Shown piece by piece: positions 53,026-62,152 of a stretch of DNA of 64,000 nt (the stretch's first letter is position 1; the number at the start of each line of letters is the position of its first letter). Source of the DNA: JAENVT01 sp963773085. GTDB lineage: Bacteria; Actinomycetota; Acidimicrobiia; Acidimicrobiales; Ilumatobacteraceae. The translations under genes were made by a program, and so were the position numbers. The stretch is from NCBI GenBank assembly GCA_963773085.1, contig CAVYZS010000006.1, forward strand, positions 1-64,000, in the 5' to 3' direction. Under the pieces are notes generated by a model. The model was not told the origin of the DNA. It saw only the letters and a program-made list of their open reading frames with translations, and ran no database searches.

Positions 53026-55305
53026 ATGCGTGTGATCAGTGACCAGGAGGTGTTCGAATACCACGAACGCCCACGGCCGGGAAAGATCGAGGTCATCCCA
53101 TCGAAGCCGTGCATGACCCAGCACGATCTCTCGATGGCCTACACCCCGGGCGTCGCCCGTCCGTGCCTCGCCATCCAGGAGAATCCGGAGTTGGTCAACC
53201 GGTACACCGGGAAGGGGAACCTCGTGGCGGTCGTCAGCAATGGCACTGCCGTGCTCGGGCTGGGCGACATCGGGCCTCTGGCGGCCAAGCCGGTCATGGA
53301 GGGCAAGGCCGTGCTGTTTAAGCGGTTCGCCGGGATCGATGTCTTCGATCTGGAGCTCGACGCCCGTGATCCGGATGAGCTGATCAGAGTCGTCACCGCG
53401 TTGGCGCCAACATTCGGAGGGATCAACCTCGAGGACATCAAGGCGCCCGAGTGCTTTTACGTCGAGGAGGAACTGCGCCGCCGGCTCGATATTCCGGTCT
53501 TCCACGACGACCAGCACGGCACTGCCATCATCGCCGCTGCCGCTCTGGTCAACGGGCTCGATGTCGTCGGCAAGCGGATTGAGGACGTTCGGGTCGTGTT
53601 CTTGGGAGCCGGGGCTGCCGGTATCGCCTGCGCCGAGATGTTCATGCAGTTGGGGGTGCAGCGCGAGCACATGGTCGTGGTCGACTCCGTCGGTGTGATC
53701 TTCGAAGGTCGGCTCGAGCGAATGAACCCGTACAAGGCCCGTTTCGCCGCCGCCACCGCTCTGCGGACGCTCACCGAGGCGATTCGAGGGGCCGACGTCT
53801 TCCTGGGAGTCTCCACCAGTAACGTGCTGACGCCCGACATGCTGCGAACCATGGCAGACGACCCGATCGTCCTCGCCCTGGCCAACCCCGATCCGGAGAT
53901 CGACTACGAACTGGCCGTCCAGACACGTGCCGACGTCATCATCGCCACGGGACGTAGCGACTTCCCGAACCAAGTGAACAACGTCCTCGGCTTCCCGTTC
54001 ATCTTCCGGGGCGCGCTCGACGTGCAAGCAACAACGATCAACGAGGCGATGACACAGGCGGCCGTACGAGCGATCGCCGGGTTGGCAAGAGAGGAGGTCC
54101 CAGAGCAGGTACTGGCCGCGTACGGGCTGCACCAGCTGCAGTTCGGGCGGACGTACCTCATCCCGAAGCCATTCGATCCGCGCGTCCTGCTGCGCGTTGC
54201 CCCCGCTGTCGCGCGCGCCGCGATGGACTCCGGGGTGGCCCGTCGCCCGATCGCCGACCTCACCGCCTACGAGGAACAGCTGGAGCGCACCCTCGGCCCG
54301 TCGCGAGCAGTCATGCAGTTCGTGGTCCACACAGCACAGCGTCGGCCGACCAGCAGGTTGGTCTTCGCAGACGGCGAGGATGACAGCGTGCTGCGGGCAG
54401 TGCGATCCGTCGTCGACCAGCACATCGCTCGCCCTATCCTGATCGGACGCCACAGCGTCATCGGCCCTCGCGCCGAGGCACACGGCCTTCACCTCGACGA
54501 CGACGACATCGTCGATGTCGAAGCTTCGGCGCTGACCCCGCGGCTGGCCGACCGCTTGTACGAGCTTCGCCAGTTGCATGGCATGACGCCCGTGGCCGCT
54601 GCGACCGGCATCCTGGATCCGACGATCTTCGGGCTCATGCTCGTATCCGAGGATCTTGCCGACGGGTTCGTCGGCGGCCGGTCCCGCGTCTACGCCGACA
54701 CCATCCGCCCCGCCATCCAACTCGTGGGTCTTCGAGAGGGCGTCTCGCGGGTCTCGGCCCTCCAGCTCCTTGCACTGAAAGACCGCCTCGTGTTCTGCGC
54801 CGACACGATGGTCAACATCGACCCGTCAGCCGAGGAGTTGGCAGAGATCGCCATCCTCGCCGCCGAGGCCGCCCACATGTTCGGGATTGAGCCCCGCGTG
54901 GCGCTGCTTTCCTTTTCCAGTTTCGGCTCGGTCCACCACCCGCTCGCCGCCCGGGTCGCCCGCGCCGTCCAACTCGTCCGTGAGCAGCGGCCGGACCTAG
55001 TGGTCGACGGTGAGATGCACGTCGATCCGGCCGTGGTCGAAGAGATTGCTCGCGAGAACTACCCGAACTCGCGGATCCAGGGCGATGCCAATGTCTTCGT
55101 CTTCCCCAACCTCGCGGCTGGCAACATCGGCTACAAGCTCGTCCAGCGGCTCGGTGGTGCCGAGGCCATCGGACCCGTCCTCCTCGGCATCCGCCGACCG
55201 GTGGCGGTGCTGCAGCCGGGCTCTACCGTGTCCGACATCGTGAACCTCGCTGCAATCACCGCAGTCGCAGCCGACCTACAAGCGAGCGGCCACGGTCACC
55301 GCTGA
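53026..55305 (+). CDS. maeB: NADP-type malic enzyme with phosphotransacetylase-like C-terminal domain
   Basis: This is a 759-residue protein, intact. Malic enzyme domain: KPCMTQHDLSMAYTPGVARP, NGTAVLGLGDIGPLAAKPVM, FHDDQHGTAIIAAAALVNGL (metal site), and NAD(P) loop FLGAGAAGIACAEM. The C-terminal half (about 430-755) has the fold of phosphate acetyltransferases, usually a regulatory acyl-CoA sensor in MaeB. It converts malate to pyruvate plus CO2 with reduction of NAD(P). GGAGGG precedes the ATG. First gene of the region where every frame is clean. Confidence 0.95.
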   Translation: MRVISDQEVFEYHERPRPGKIEVIPSKPCMTQHDLSMAYTPGVARPCLAIQENPELVNRYTGKGNLVAVVSNGTAVLGLGDIGPLAAKPVMEGKAVLFKRFAGIDVFDLELDARDPDELIRVVTALAPTFGGINLEDIKAPECFYVEEELRRRLDIPVFHDDQHGTAIIAAAALVNGLDVVGKRIEDVRVVFLGAGAAGIACAEMFMQLGVQREHMVVVDSVGVIFEGRLERMNPYKARFAAATALRTLTEAIRGADVFLGVSTSNVLTPDMLRTMADDPIVLALANPDPEIDYELAVQTRADVIIATGRSDFPNQVNNVLGFPFIFRGALDVQATTINEAMTQAAVRAIAGLAREEVPEQVLAAYGLHQLQFGRTYLIPKPFDPRVLLRVAPAVARAAMDSGVARRPIADLTAYEEQLERTLGPSRAVMQFVVHTAQRRPTSRLVFADGEDDSVLRAVRSVVDQHIARPILIGRHSVIGPRAEAHGLHLDDDDIVDVEASALTPRLADRLYELRQLHGMTPVAAATGILDPTIFGLMLVSEDLADGFVGGRSRVYADTIRPAIQLVGLREGVSRVSALQLLALKDRLVFCADTMVNIDPSAEELAEIAILAAEAAHMFGIEPRVALLSFSSFGSVHHPLAARVARAVQLVREQRPDLVVDGEMHVDPAVVEEIARENYPNSRIQGDANVFVFPNLAAGNIGYKLVQRLGGAEAIGPVLLGIRRPVAVLQPGSTVSDIVNLAAITAVAADLQASGHGHR

Positions 55306-55468
55306 CCCGTCTGAACAGCCGGGCGTAGTCTGGTACCAACCACCTCAACGAAGCTCTCATGAATGGCAGTAAATGGCAGTCAATCTGGGTTGGTCACCTC
55401 GTTGGTCACCCACCACCTGGCAAGATCAGATCGCATCCTCTTGGATGCGCTTCTGACCTGGTACTTCT

Positions 55469-55543
55469 TGGTGCGCCCCCTGGGTTTCGAACCCAGAACC
55501 TGCGGATTAAGAGTCCGTTGCTCTGCCGTTGAGCTAGAGGCGC
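55469..55543 (-). tRNA. tRNA-Lys (anticodon CTT)
   Basis: The cloverleaf is complete on the minus strand: acceptor GCGCCTC/GGGGCGC, anticodon loop CTCTTAA with CTT, T-arm GGGTTCGAAACCC, encoded CCA. It is the intact member of a four-copy set; the other three are 3' fragments in att sites, so this is the integration target of the islands to its left. Confidence 0.95.
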
Positions 55544-55609
55544 ATCGCCCGGGCCGGAGCCAGGACTCGAGCAGTGTAGGGGCACAGCGAGTGCCCCGAA
55601 CTGTTCGAT

Positions 55610-55685
55610 TGGGGTGACCGACGGGGCTCGAACCCGCGACATCCAGTACCACAAACTGGCGCTCTACCAGCTGAACTACGGCCAC
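55610..55685 (-). tRNA. tRNA-His (anticodon GTG)
   Basis: Minus strand, acceptor GTGGCCG/CGGTCAC, anticodon stem CCAGT/ACTGG with loop TTGTGGT (GTG), T-arm with GGTTCGAGCC, encoded CCA. It is 66 bp upstream of tRNA-Lys and probably co-transcribed. Confidence 0.95.
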
Positions 55686-55858
55686 CATGTAGGCCGCCCA
55701 GTGTGCCACATCGTCGACCGAGTTCCACACCTCGTTGATTTCGGGCGCCCAGGTCGGCGTTGGACCGGAACGACGAGTGGGGCCGCGGGCGACGGCCGTT
55801 CACGACGGATTCCGTGGCCAGCTAGGCTTGTCAGAACGAAATCCGCCAGGAGAATCGA

Positions 55859-57232
55859 ATGAGAGCAATGGAATCCATCGACACCCGCGAACTTGCCAGC
55901 AGAGCCCGACAGATCACCCAGCGCGAGCTCGGCGAATACGTCAAGCGCACCTCCGGTTCGATGAAGGCCACCGAGCGGGCCCGCAAGGTCATGCCCATGG
56001 GCGTGCCGTCGAGCTTCCAGTCCTACGATCCGCATCCGATCGTGGTCCGCCGGGCTCAGGCTGCGTGGATGGAAGACGTCGACGGCAATCGTTACATCGA
56101 CTTCGATCTCGGTTTCGGAGCGCTGTTCTCCGGCCATTGCAACCCGATCGTGCGCGGCGCGATCGAGCGGCAACTCGACGATGGCACCCTCTTCGTCACG
56201 CCGTGCGAGTTGAACTCCGACGTCGCCGAGATGCTTGCCGCCCGATACAAGCTGCCGATGTGGCGATTCACCAACAGCGGCACGGAGGCGACCATGGACG
56301 CCATCCGCGTCGCACGCGGGGTCACCGGCCGCGACAAGATCGTCAAGGTCGAAGGTGGTTACCACGGTCACCACGACGAGGTGATGATCTCGATGAAGCC
56401 GCCGATCAGCGAGGCCGGGCCGGTCGACGAACCACGGGCCATCCCGGCCACGGCAGGGATCACCCGAGCCGTGTTGGGCGATACCAAAGTCATCCCGTAC
56501 AACCGTCCCGAGTTGCTGGAGAAGGCGCTCGCCGGTCGCGACGTGGCGTGCTTCATCGTCGAACCGGTCATGGAGAACATCGGCATCTGCCTGCCGCAGC
56601 CCGGGTATCTGCAGGCTGTCCGGGAGATCACCCGTAGGTACGGCACGATGTTGATCTTCGACGAGGTCAAGACCGGCATCACTGCCGGCTGGGGAGGGGC
56701 GACCGGTGCCGTCGGTGTGCAACCCGACCTCGTCGCCTTGGCCAAGAGCATCGGCGGTGGGTTGCCGCTCGGCGCCTTCGGTGGATCCGAGGAATGCATG
56801 AATCAGATCACCAGTGGCAAGGTGTTGCATCTCGGCACCTACAACGGCAACCCGCTGTGTATGGCCGCAGCCAAAGCCGTGCTGGGTGAGGTCTGCACGC
56901 CCGAGGCCACCCAGGCAGCGGTCGACCTCAACCGTCGCGTGATCGACGCCTGCCAGCGAATCATCACCGACGCCGATCTGCCGGCGCACACGGTGCAGTT
57001 CGGCGCCAAGGCCTGCATCACGTGGGCGCCCGAGCAGATCCAGAACTATCGCGACTACAAGGCCACCGACTTCGACCTCGCCTTCGCTCAGTGGATGCAC
57101 GGCATCAATCGTGGTGTCCTGTTGCCGCCGGGCCTCGATGAGCAGTGGTTGATCTCGGTCATGCACTCGGAGGCCGATGCCATGCATTACGCCGAGGTGT
57201 TCGCCGAGTTCGTGGCCGAACTGGTCGGCTGA
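55859..57232 (+). CDS. Class-III PLP aminotransferase/aminomutase (HemL-like)
   Basis: This 457-residue PLP enzyme (fold type I) has features of glutamate-1-semialdehyde aminomutase-like proteins: WMEDVDGNRYIDFDLGFGAL, FTNSGTEATMDAIRVARGVT, KVEGGYHGHHDEVM, LIFDEVKTGI (cofactor Asp) and LAKSIGGGLPLGAFGG with the Schiff-base Lys. HemL itself is usually about 430 residues. This longer form resembles the aspartate-aminotransferase-family subgroup, so the substrate is left open. AGGAGA precedes the ATG. Its context (tRNAs on one side, a membrane protein on the other) gives no pathway clue. Confidence 0.85.
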   Translation: MRAMESIDTRELASRARQITQRELGEYVKRTSGSMKATERARKVMPMGVPSSFQSYDPHPIVVRRAQAAWMEDVDGNRYIDFDLGFGALFSGHCNPIVRGAIERQLDDGTLFVTPCELNSDVAEMLAARYKLPMWRFTNSGTEATMDAIRVARGVTGRDKIVKVEGGYHGHHDEVMISMKPPISEAGPVDEPRAIPATAGITRAVLGDTKVIPYNRPELLEKALAGRDVACFIVEPVMENIGICLPQPGYLQAVREITRRYGTMLIFDEVKTGITAGWGGATGAVGVQPDLVALAKSIGGGLPLGAFGGSEECMNQITSGKVLHLGTYNGNPLCMAAAKAVLGEVCTPEATQAAVDLNRRVIDACQRIITDADLPAHTVQFGAKACITWAPEQIQNYRDYKATDFDLAFAQWMHGINRGVLLPPGLDEQWLISVMHSEADAMHYAEVFAEFVAELVG

Positions 57233-57242
57233 AGTTCGCCGC

Positions 57243-58049
57243 TCAACCCCAGCGACGTTCCTCTCGATAGCGATAGGTGCTGACCGGTGCATTCCAGCGC
57301 CGGCGGCGTCGCAGCAGGCCACTGCCGACCAGCAGCATCATGCCGCCACCGCCGAGCACGATCGCCAGCCCCACGAGCACCGGCAACGAGTCGTTGGCCA
57401 GGCGCGCCGGCACGTCGGCCCACATGTTGTCGCTGAGGGCGGGTAACAGGAAACGCGGCACGATGTAGCCAACAAGGACGATCAGTAATGCCAACAGCAC
57501 CATTCCGTAACCGAGGCTGTGCACCAGTGCCGATCGGTGGGGATGCAGCATGAATCCGATCACGAAGAACCCGACCGCGAAGAGTACGCCGAAGGGGATC
57601 GTCCAACGAAGGACTCGGCGGATCCTGTCGAGGGCCGTTACTCGTGGTACCGGCAACGTGATCGAGGGCATATCGCCGACCACCTGATTGCGCACCACCA
57701 GAACCATCTGTTCGCCGGTGATGCGCACCGGACCCTTCAACTGACCGATCAACCGGGCGTGGGCATCGTGCAGGACCTGGCCGAGGAATGCGGCACCCTG
57801 CGGCGTGCTCGCCACTGCACTCACGGTCTGGCGCACGGTCGCTTCATCCAATCCTCGCTGTGAGGCGACGGCGTCGGCGATGGTGTTGGTGATCTCGGTC
57901 TTGATCCGGTCGTCTTGTAGCACCACGGCGGCGAGGTCGCCGGTGCGGTCGGGATCGAACGCGCTGCGCTGCAGTAACCATCCGCTGATGGCGATGCTGG
58001 CGCACACATAGGCAATTCCGAAGATGAGGCCAGCGAGGGTTCGACGCAC
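57243..58049 (-). CDS. Predicted integral membrane protein
   Basis: A 268-residue protein. An N-terminal helix (TLAGLIFGIAYVCASIAISG) is followed by an extracytoplasmic domain of about 130 residues rich in Asp/Arg/Val (LAAVVLQDDRIKTEITNTIA; QVLHDAHARLIGQL), then three helices (IPFGVLFAVGFFVIGFML; MVLLALLIVLVGYIV; LVGLAIVLGGGGMMLLVGS). GTG 58049 was chosen because helix 1 starts directly after it; longer readings run into the divergent DUF983 gene. Family not recognised. Confidence 0.75.
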   Translation of the reverse strand: MRRTLAGLIFGIAYVCASIAISGWLLQRSAFDPDRTGDLAAVVLQDDRIKTEITNTIADAVASQRGLDEATVRQTVSAVASTPQGAAFLGQVLHDAHARLIGQLKGPVRITGEQMVLVVRNQVVGDMPSITLPVPRVTALDRIRRVLRWTIPFGVLFAVGFFVIGFMLHPHRSALVHSLGYGMVLLALLIVLVGYIVPRFLLPALSDNMWADVPARLANDSLPVLVGLAIVLGGGGMMLLVGSGLLRRRRRWNAPVSTYRYREERRWG

Positions 58050-58091
58050 GCCGTTAGTTTGGCCGATGAAGTCGTGAATGTCTCTAGGGTG

Positions 58092-58535
58092 ATGACGATG
58101 CCTTCGAAAGACCCTTCGTTCGGCCGGATGCTCCGTCGTGCGCTCGTCTTGCGTTGTCCGTGGTGCGGCTCGCATCGCACGTTCATTCGCAAGTGGCTGG
58201 GTAAGTACGATCGTTGTCGATCGTGCGGCATCCGTTGGCATCGCGAGGACGGCTTCGAACTCGGCGCCGTCACGATCAACACCGTGCTGACCTTCATGGT
58301 GTTGACCGCAGGCATGACGGTCGGTTTCGTGATGACGTCTCCCGACATCCCGGTCGCGCCGATGGTGCTGTCGCTGATCGGTGTGGCCATCTTGATGCCG
58401 ATCGTGATTTATCCGTTCACCTTCACGATGTGGCTGGCGTTCGATCTTGCTGTGCACCGTCCTGACGCAGCCGAGCTCGCCGACGCCGCCGCGGCGATCG
58501 ATGCGAAGGAACCGGAGCGCACCGCTTCGAGGTAA
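58092..58535 (+). CDS. DUF983 zinc-ribbon membrane protein
   Basis: This 147-residue protein has two CxxC pairs (LRCPWCGSH and DRCRSCGIRW) that form a zinc ribbon, then two or three helices (TVLTFMVLTAGMTVGFVM; MVLSLIGVAILMPIVIYPF) and a charged tail. This is the DUF983 family. Some members are linked to membrane-protein or cytochrome assembly, but a function is not established. ATG 58092 is preferred over an upstream reading that overlaps the divergent gene. Confidence 0.8.
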   Translation: MTMPSKDPSFGRMLRRALVLRCPWCGSHRTFIRKWLGKYDRCRSCGIRWHREDGFELGAVTINTVLTFMVLTAGMTVGFVMTSPDIPVAPMVLSLIGVAILMPIVIYPFTFTMWLAFDLAVHRPDAAELADAAAAIDAKEPERTASR

Positions 58536-58553
58536 TGCTTGGGTAATGCTTGA

Positions 58554-58569
58554 TCGAACGACTGTTCGT
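58554..58569 (+). promoter_or_regulatory. SOS (LexA) box upstream of recA
   Basis: TCGAAC-GACT-GTTCGT differs by one base from the actinobacterial LexA consensus TCGAAC-N4-GTTCGA. A second palindrome TTGTTCGAACAA lies about 25 bp downstream. Both are within 190 bp of the recA start, so DNA-damage induction is expected. Confidence 0.8.
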
Positions 58570-58743
58570 AGTTACACTGCTGTTGTTCGAACAACGCCCG
58601 ACGTTCACCATTACGGAATCGCTGCTCGGGAAACCGTGTAACACCCCTTCCGTATGGTGCCCGTCATCGCCATCGAGGTCGTGCAACTCGGCCTCCACTT
58701 CAGCAAGATCACCCATGAACCAGGCAGGAAACGGAGAACGACA

Positions 58744-59787
58744 GTGAGCAACGATCGCGAAAAGGCACTCGATGTGGCGTTGGCAGCCATCGACAAGCAG
58801 TTCGGTAAGGGGTCCATCATGCGGATGGGCGAAAAGACTTCGATGGGCATCGAATCCATCCAGACTGGGGCACTGTCACTCGACCTCGCCCTCGGTGTCG
58901 GCGGGTTGCCGCGTGGACGCGTGGTCGAGATCTTCGGTCCCGAGTCGTCGGGCAAGTCCACGCTGGCCATGCATGTCGTGGCCGAGGCGCAGCGCAACGG
59001 CGGCATCTGTGCCTACATCGACGCCGAGCACGCCATGGATCCGGTGTACGCCAGCGCCATCGGTGTCGACATCGACCAGCTGCTGATCAGCCAACCCGAC
59101 ACCGGCGAGCAGGCACTGGAGATCGTCGACATGTTGGTGCGTTCCGGCGCAGTCGACGTGGTGGTCATCGACTCGGTGGCAGCGCTCACACCCCGTGCCG
59201 AGATCGAAGGCGAGATGGGCGACACCCACGTTGGTCTGCAGGCCCGATTGATGAGCCAGGCACTGCGCAAGCTCACCGCCAACCTCAGCCGCACCAACAC
59301 CATTGCCATCTTCATCAACCAGTTGCGCGAGAAGATCGGTGTGATGTTCGGTTCGCCAGAGACCACCCCCGGCGGCCGGGCGCTGAAGTTCTACTCATCG
59401 GTGCGTCTCGACATCCGTCGCATCGAGAGCATCAAAGATGGTGCCGAGATCGTCGGCAACCGCACGCGCGTCAAGGTGGTCAAGAACAAGGTGGCCCCAC
59501 CGTTCCGGCAGGCCGAGTTCGACATCATGTACGGCAAGGGCATCAGCCGCGAGGGCACGCTGCTCGACATTGCCGTCGACATGGGCATCATCAAGAAGTC
59601 GGGAGCCTGGTTCACCTACGAGGGTGAGCAACTCGGCCAAGGCCGCGAGAACGCCAAGAGCTTCTTGGCGGAGAACCCCGAGATCATGGTCGAGGTCTCC
59701 GAGAAGGTGCGTGTCGAGGCGGGTCTCGGTCAGCAGGACGTTCCCGAGTTCACGCCAGCCGACGAAGAGCCAATAGCGATCGACTGA
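58744..59787 (+). CDS. recA: Recombinase A
   Basis: RecA forms filaments on ssDNA for recombination and LexA cleavage. It is 347 residues, with Walker A FGPESSGKSTLAMHV, Walker B VDVVVIDSVAAL, the EIEGEMGD L1 region, LREKIGVMFGSPETTPGGRA L2 region and a C-terminal acidic tail. GTG 58744 is preceded by GGAGAACG. The gene is intact with no intein. It is followed directly by miaB; no recX is seen between them, although many actinobacteria have one there. Confidence 0.99.
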   Translation: MSNDREKALDVALAAIDKQFGKGSIMRMGEKTSMGIESIQTGALSLDLALGVGGLPRGRVVEIFGPESSGKSTLAMHVVAEAQRNGGICAYIDAEHAMDPVYASAIGVDIDQLLISQPDTGEQALEIVDMLVRSGAVDVVVIDSVAALTPRAEIEGEMGDTHVGLQARLMSQALRKLTANLSRTNTIAIFINQLREKIGVMFGSPETTPGGRALKFYSSVRLDIRRIESIKDGAEIVGNRTRVKVVKNKVAPPFRQAEFDIMYGKGISREGTLLDIAVDMGIIKKSGAWFTYEGEQLGQGRENAKSFLAENPEIMVEVSEKVRVEAGLGQQDVPEFTPADEEPIAID

Positions 59788-59813
59788 CGGCGCACCACCG
59801 GTAGCCTTTCGCC

Positions 59814-61232
59814 GTGACCCGCGGCTACCTCGTCCACACCTTCGGGTGTCAGATGAACGAGCACGACTCAGAGCGAATTGCAGGCCTGCTGGAAGACGAC
59901 GGCTATGTCGCCGTCACCGACGAGGCCGACGCCGATGTCGTCGTGCTCAACACCTGCTGCATCCGCGAGAACGCCGACAACAAGCTGTACGGCACACTCG
60001 GATGGCTGAAGCCGTGGAAGGAGCAGCGCGACGGCCGCCAGATCGTGGTCGCCGGGTGCCTTGCGCAGAAGGATCGCGATCTGGTCCGTCACAAGGCGCC
60101 GTACGTCGATGTCGTCCTCGGCACCCACAACGTGCATCGCACGACCGAGCTCATCGATCAGGCCCGTCTCACGGGGCCCGTCACCGAGATCCTCGACGAA
60201 GCCGTGCTCGACGATCAGGCGATGTTTCCCAGCGCGCTGCCGGCCCGCCGAGAAACCACATACAACGCGTGGGTCACGATCCAGATCGGTTGTGACAACT
60301 CCTGCGCGTTCTGCATCGTGCCGGCCGTGCGGGGCGCCGAGATCAGCCGTCCCTTTGCTGACGTCGTCGACGAGGTGACCCGCCTGGCTGCCGACGGTGT
60401 CAGCGAGGTCACACTTCTCGGGCAGAACGTCAACAGCTACGGCCGCGATCTGCAACTGTCGGCTCGGCAGGCAGGCGACGCCGATGTGCGAGTTCGGCCG
60501 ATGTTCGGGCAACTGCTCACCGCCGTCGGTGAGGTCGCCGGGATCCGCCGTGTGCGCTTCACCAGCCCGCACCCCAAAGACATGCGCGCCGAGACATTCG
60601 CGGCGATGGCAGCGACAGAGTCCGTCTGCGAGCACCTCCATTACCCGTTGCAGTCCGGAAGTGATCGAGTCTTGGCGACGATGCACCGCGGCTACACCGC
60701 TCAGCGATATCTCGACCGTCTTGCCGCCGGCAGGGCCGCAGTCACCGATTTGGCTGTATCGACCGACATCATCGTCGGGTTCCCCGGTGAGACCGACGAC
60801 GATTTCGCCGCCACACTCGAGGTTGTCGCCGAGGCCGAGTATGACTACGCGTACACGTTCGTCTTCTCGCCGCGACCCGGCACCGAGGCGGCTGGCATGA
60901 CCGACCAGTTCGTCGATCCCGTCGTCGCGGCAGAGCGCTTCCAGCGGCTCCGAGTCGTCGTCGAGCGCAGCGCCCTCGCCAAGCACGAGGCCCGCGTCGG
61001 TCGAGTCGAGGAGGTCCTTGTCGAGGGCCCCAGCAAGAAGGATCCGGCAGTGCTGTCGGCACGCACGCGCCAGAACAAGCTGGTGCACTTCACTCCGCCG
61101 CAACCACTGCGCGCCGGCTCGTACGCAGCCGTCGAGATCACCCGTGCCGCTCCTCACCATCTCGTGGGCCAGTTCGTCGAGTTGCTTGCCGAACCACAGC
61201 ACAAGCGGCGTATCGCCGTGCTGGCCGGGTGA
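59814..61232 (+). CDS. miaB: tRNA-2-methylthio-N6-dimethylallyladenosine synthase
   Basis: Radical-SAM methylthiotransferase, 472 residues. The N-terminal UPF0004 domain has three Cys for the second cluster (TFGCQMNEHDSERI, NTCCIREN, VAGCLAQKD). The radical-SAM motif is GCDNSCAFCIVPAVRG and the C-terminal TRAM domain starts near 410. It adds methylthio to A37 of tRNAs already modified by MiaA, encoded next. The GTG start is 26 bp after recA. The stop overlaps the miaA start. Confidence 0.97.
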   Translation: MTRGYLVHTFGCQMNEHDSERIAGLLEDDGYVAVTDEADADVVVLNTCCIRENADNKLYGTLGWLKPWKEQRDGRQIVVAGCLAQKDRDLVRHKAPYVDVVLGTHNVHRTTELIDQARLTGPVTEILDEAVLDDQAMFPSALPARRETTYNAWVTIQIGCDNSCAFCIVPAVRGAEISRPFADVVDEVTRLAADGVSEVTLLGQNVNSYGRDLQLSARQAGDADVRVRPMFGQLLTAVGEVAGIRRVRFTSPHPKDMRAETFAAMAATESVCEHLHYPLQSGSDRVLATMHRGYTAQRYLDRLAAGRAAVTDLAVSTDIIVGFPGETDDDFAATLEVVAEAEYDYAYTFVFSPRPGTEAAGMTDQFVDPVVAAERFQRLRVVVERSALAKHEARVGRVEEVLVEGPSKKDPAVLSARTRQNKLVHFTPPQPLRAGSYAAVEITRAAPHHLVGQFVELLAEPQHKRRIAVLAG

Positions 61233-62152
61233 CCCTGGCCGAGCCGCTGGTAATCGTCGGGCCGACTGCCTCGGGCAAGAGTGATGTCGCCATGGCCCTG
61301 GCCCGGCGGCACTTCGAGGTCGAACTGGTCGTCGTCGATGCAATGCAGGTCTATCGGCGGATGGACATCGGGACGGCCAAGCCGTCGATGGATGATCGCA
61401 TGGCCGTGCAGCACCATTGTCTCGACCTGGTCGACGCCGCTGACGAATTCACCGTCACCGATTTCGCTGCGGCAGCCAACCAGGCACTCGTCGAGATCGA
61501 TTCGCGCCAGAACCGCGCCGTGATGGTCGCCGGAACAGGTCTCTACCTACGGAGCATCACCGACCCGATGGAAGTCCCCGGGCGCTGGCCCGACGTGCGC
61601 GCCGCGTTGGAGGCACGACTCGGCACGGAAGGCGTCGAAAGCCTGCATCGTCAACTGTCCGACTGCGATCCGTCCGCTGCCGCGAAGATGCAGCCGAACA
61701 ACGTGCGTCGCGTGGTGCGGGCGTTGGAGGTCACGCTGGGCAGCGGCCGTCCGTTCAGTTCGTTCGGTCCGGGGCTCGACAGCTATCCCGTCGTTCAGTT
61801 CACGCAGTTCGGGTTGCGCTGGCCACGGTCACTGCTGACCATGCGAATTGCCGAGCGAGTTCATCGAATGATCGCTGCCGGCCTGCTTGCCGAGGTCGAA
61901 TCACTGGCGAGCGGTCCCGTCTCGCGTACTGCTCGTCAGGCCCTTGGGTACAAGGAGTTGTTCGACGTTCTCGACGGAGCGTGCTCGCTCGGCGCGGCCA
62001 TCGACATGATCATCACTCGTACCAGGCAGTTCGCGGTTCGCCAAGAGCGGTGGTTCCGCCGTGACCCGCGCATACGCTGGATCGATATCAACGACGACCC
62101 GGTTGCCGCCGCGCTGCCGGTATTGGAAAGCGAATGGCCGAACTCGCGCTGA
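61229..62152 (+). CDS. miaA: tRNA dimethylallyltransferase
   Basis: This protein of 307 residues has P-loop IVGPTASGKSDVAMALAR, substrate motif DAMQVYRRMDIGTAKPS, and QHHCLDLVDAADEFTVTDF. It transfers dimethylallyl from DMAPP to A37. It overlaps miaB by 4 bp and dapF by 19 bp, so the row is co-translated. A GTG start is used. Confidence 0.97.
   Translation: MTLAEPLVIVGPTASGKSDVAMALARRHFEVELVVVDAMQVYRRMDIGTAKPSMDDRMAVQHHCLDLVDAADEFTVTDFAAAANQALVEIDSRQNRAVMVAGTGLYLRSITDPMEVPGRWPDVRAALEARLGTEGVESLHRQLSDCDPSAAAKMQPNNVRRVVRALEVTLGSGRPFSSFGPGLDSYPVVQFTQFGLRWPRSLLTMRIAERVHRMIAAGLLAEVESLASGPVSRTARQALGYKELFDVLDGACSLGAAIDMIITRTRQFAVRQERWFRRDPRIRWIDINDDPVAAALPVLESEWPNSR

Noticed and set aside
53014..54720. 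568-codon minus-strand ORF opposite the malic enzyme gene
   Set aside because: The plus strand encodes a textbook MaeB with ribosome site; the minus ORF has Asp/Gly/Val-rich shadow composition.
55676..57322. 548-codon minus-strand ORF opposite the class-III PLP enzyme
   Set aside because: It runs over a tRNA gene and mirrors a clearly real enzyme; no motif.
59868..61343. Long minus-strand ORF opposite miaB
   Set aside because: Shadow of a conserved gene; composition and lack of motifs.
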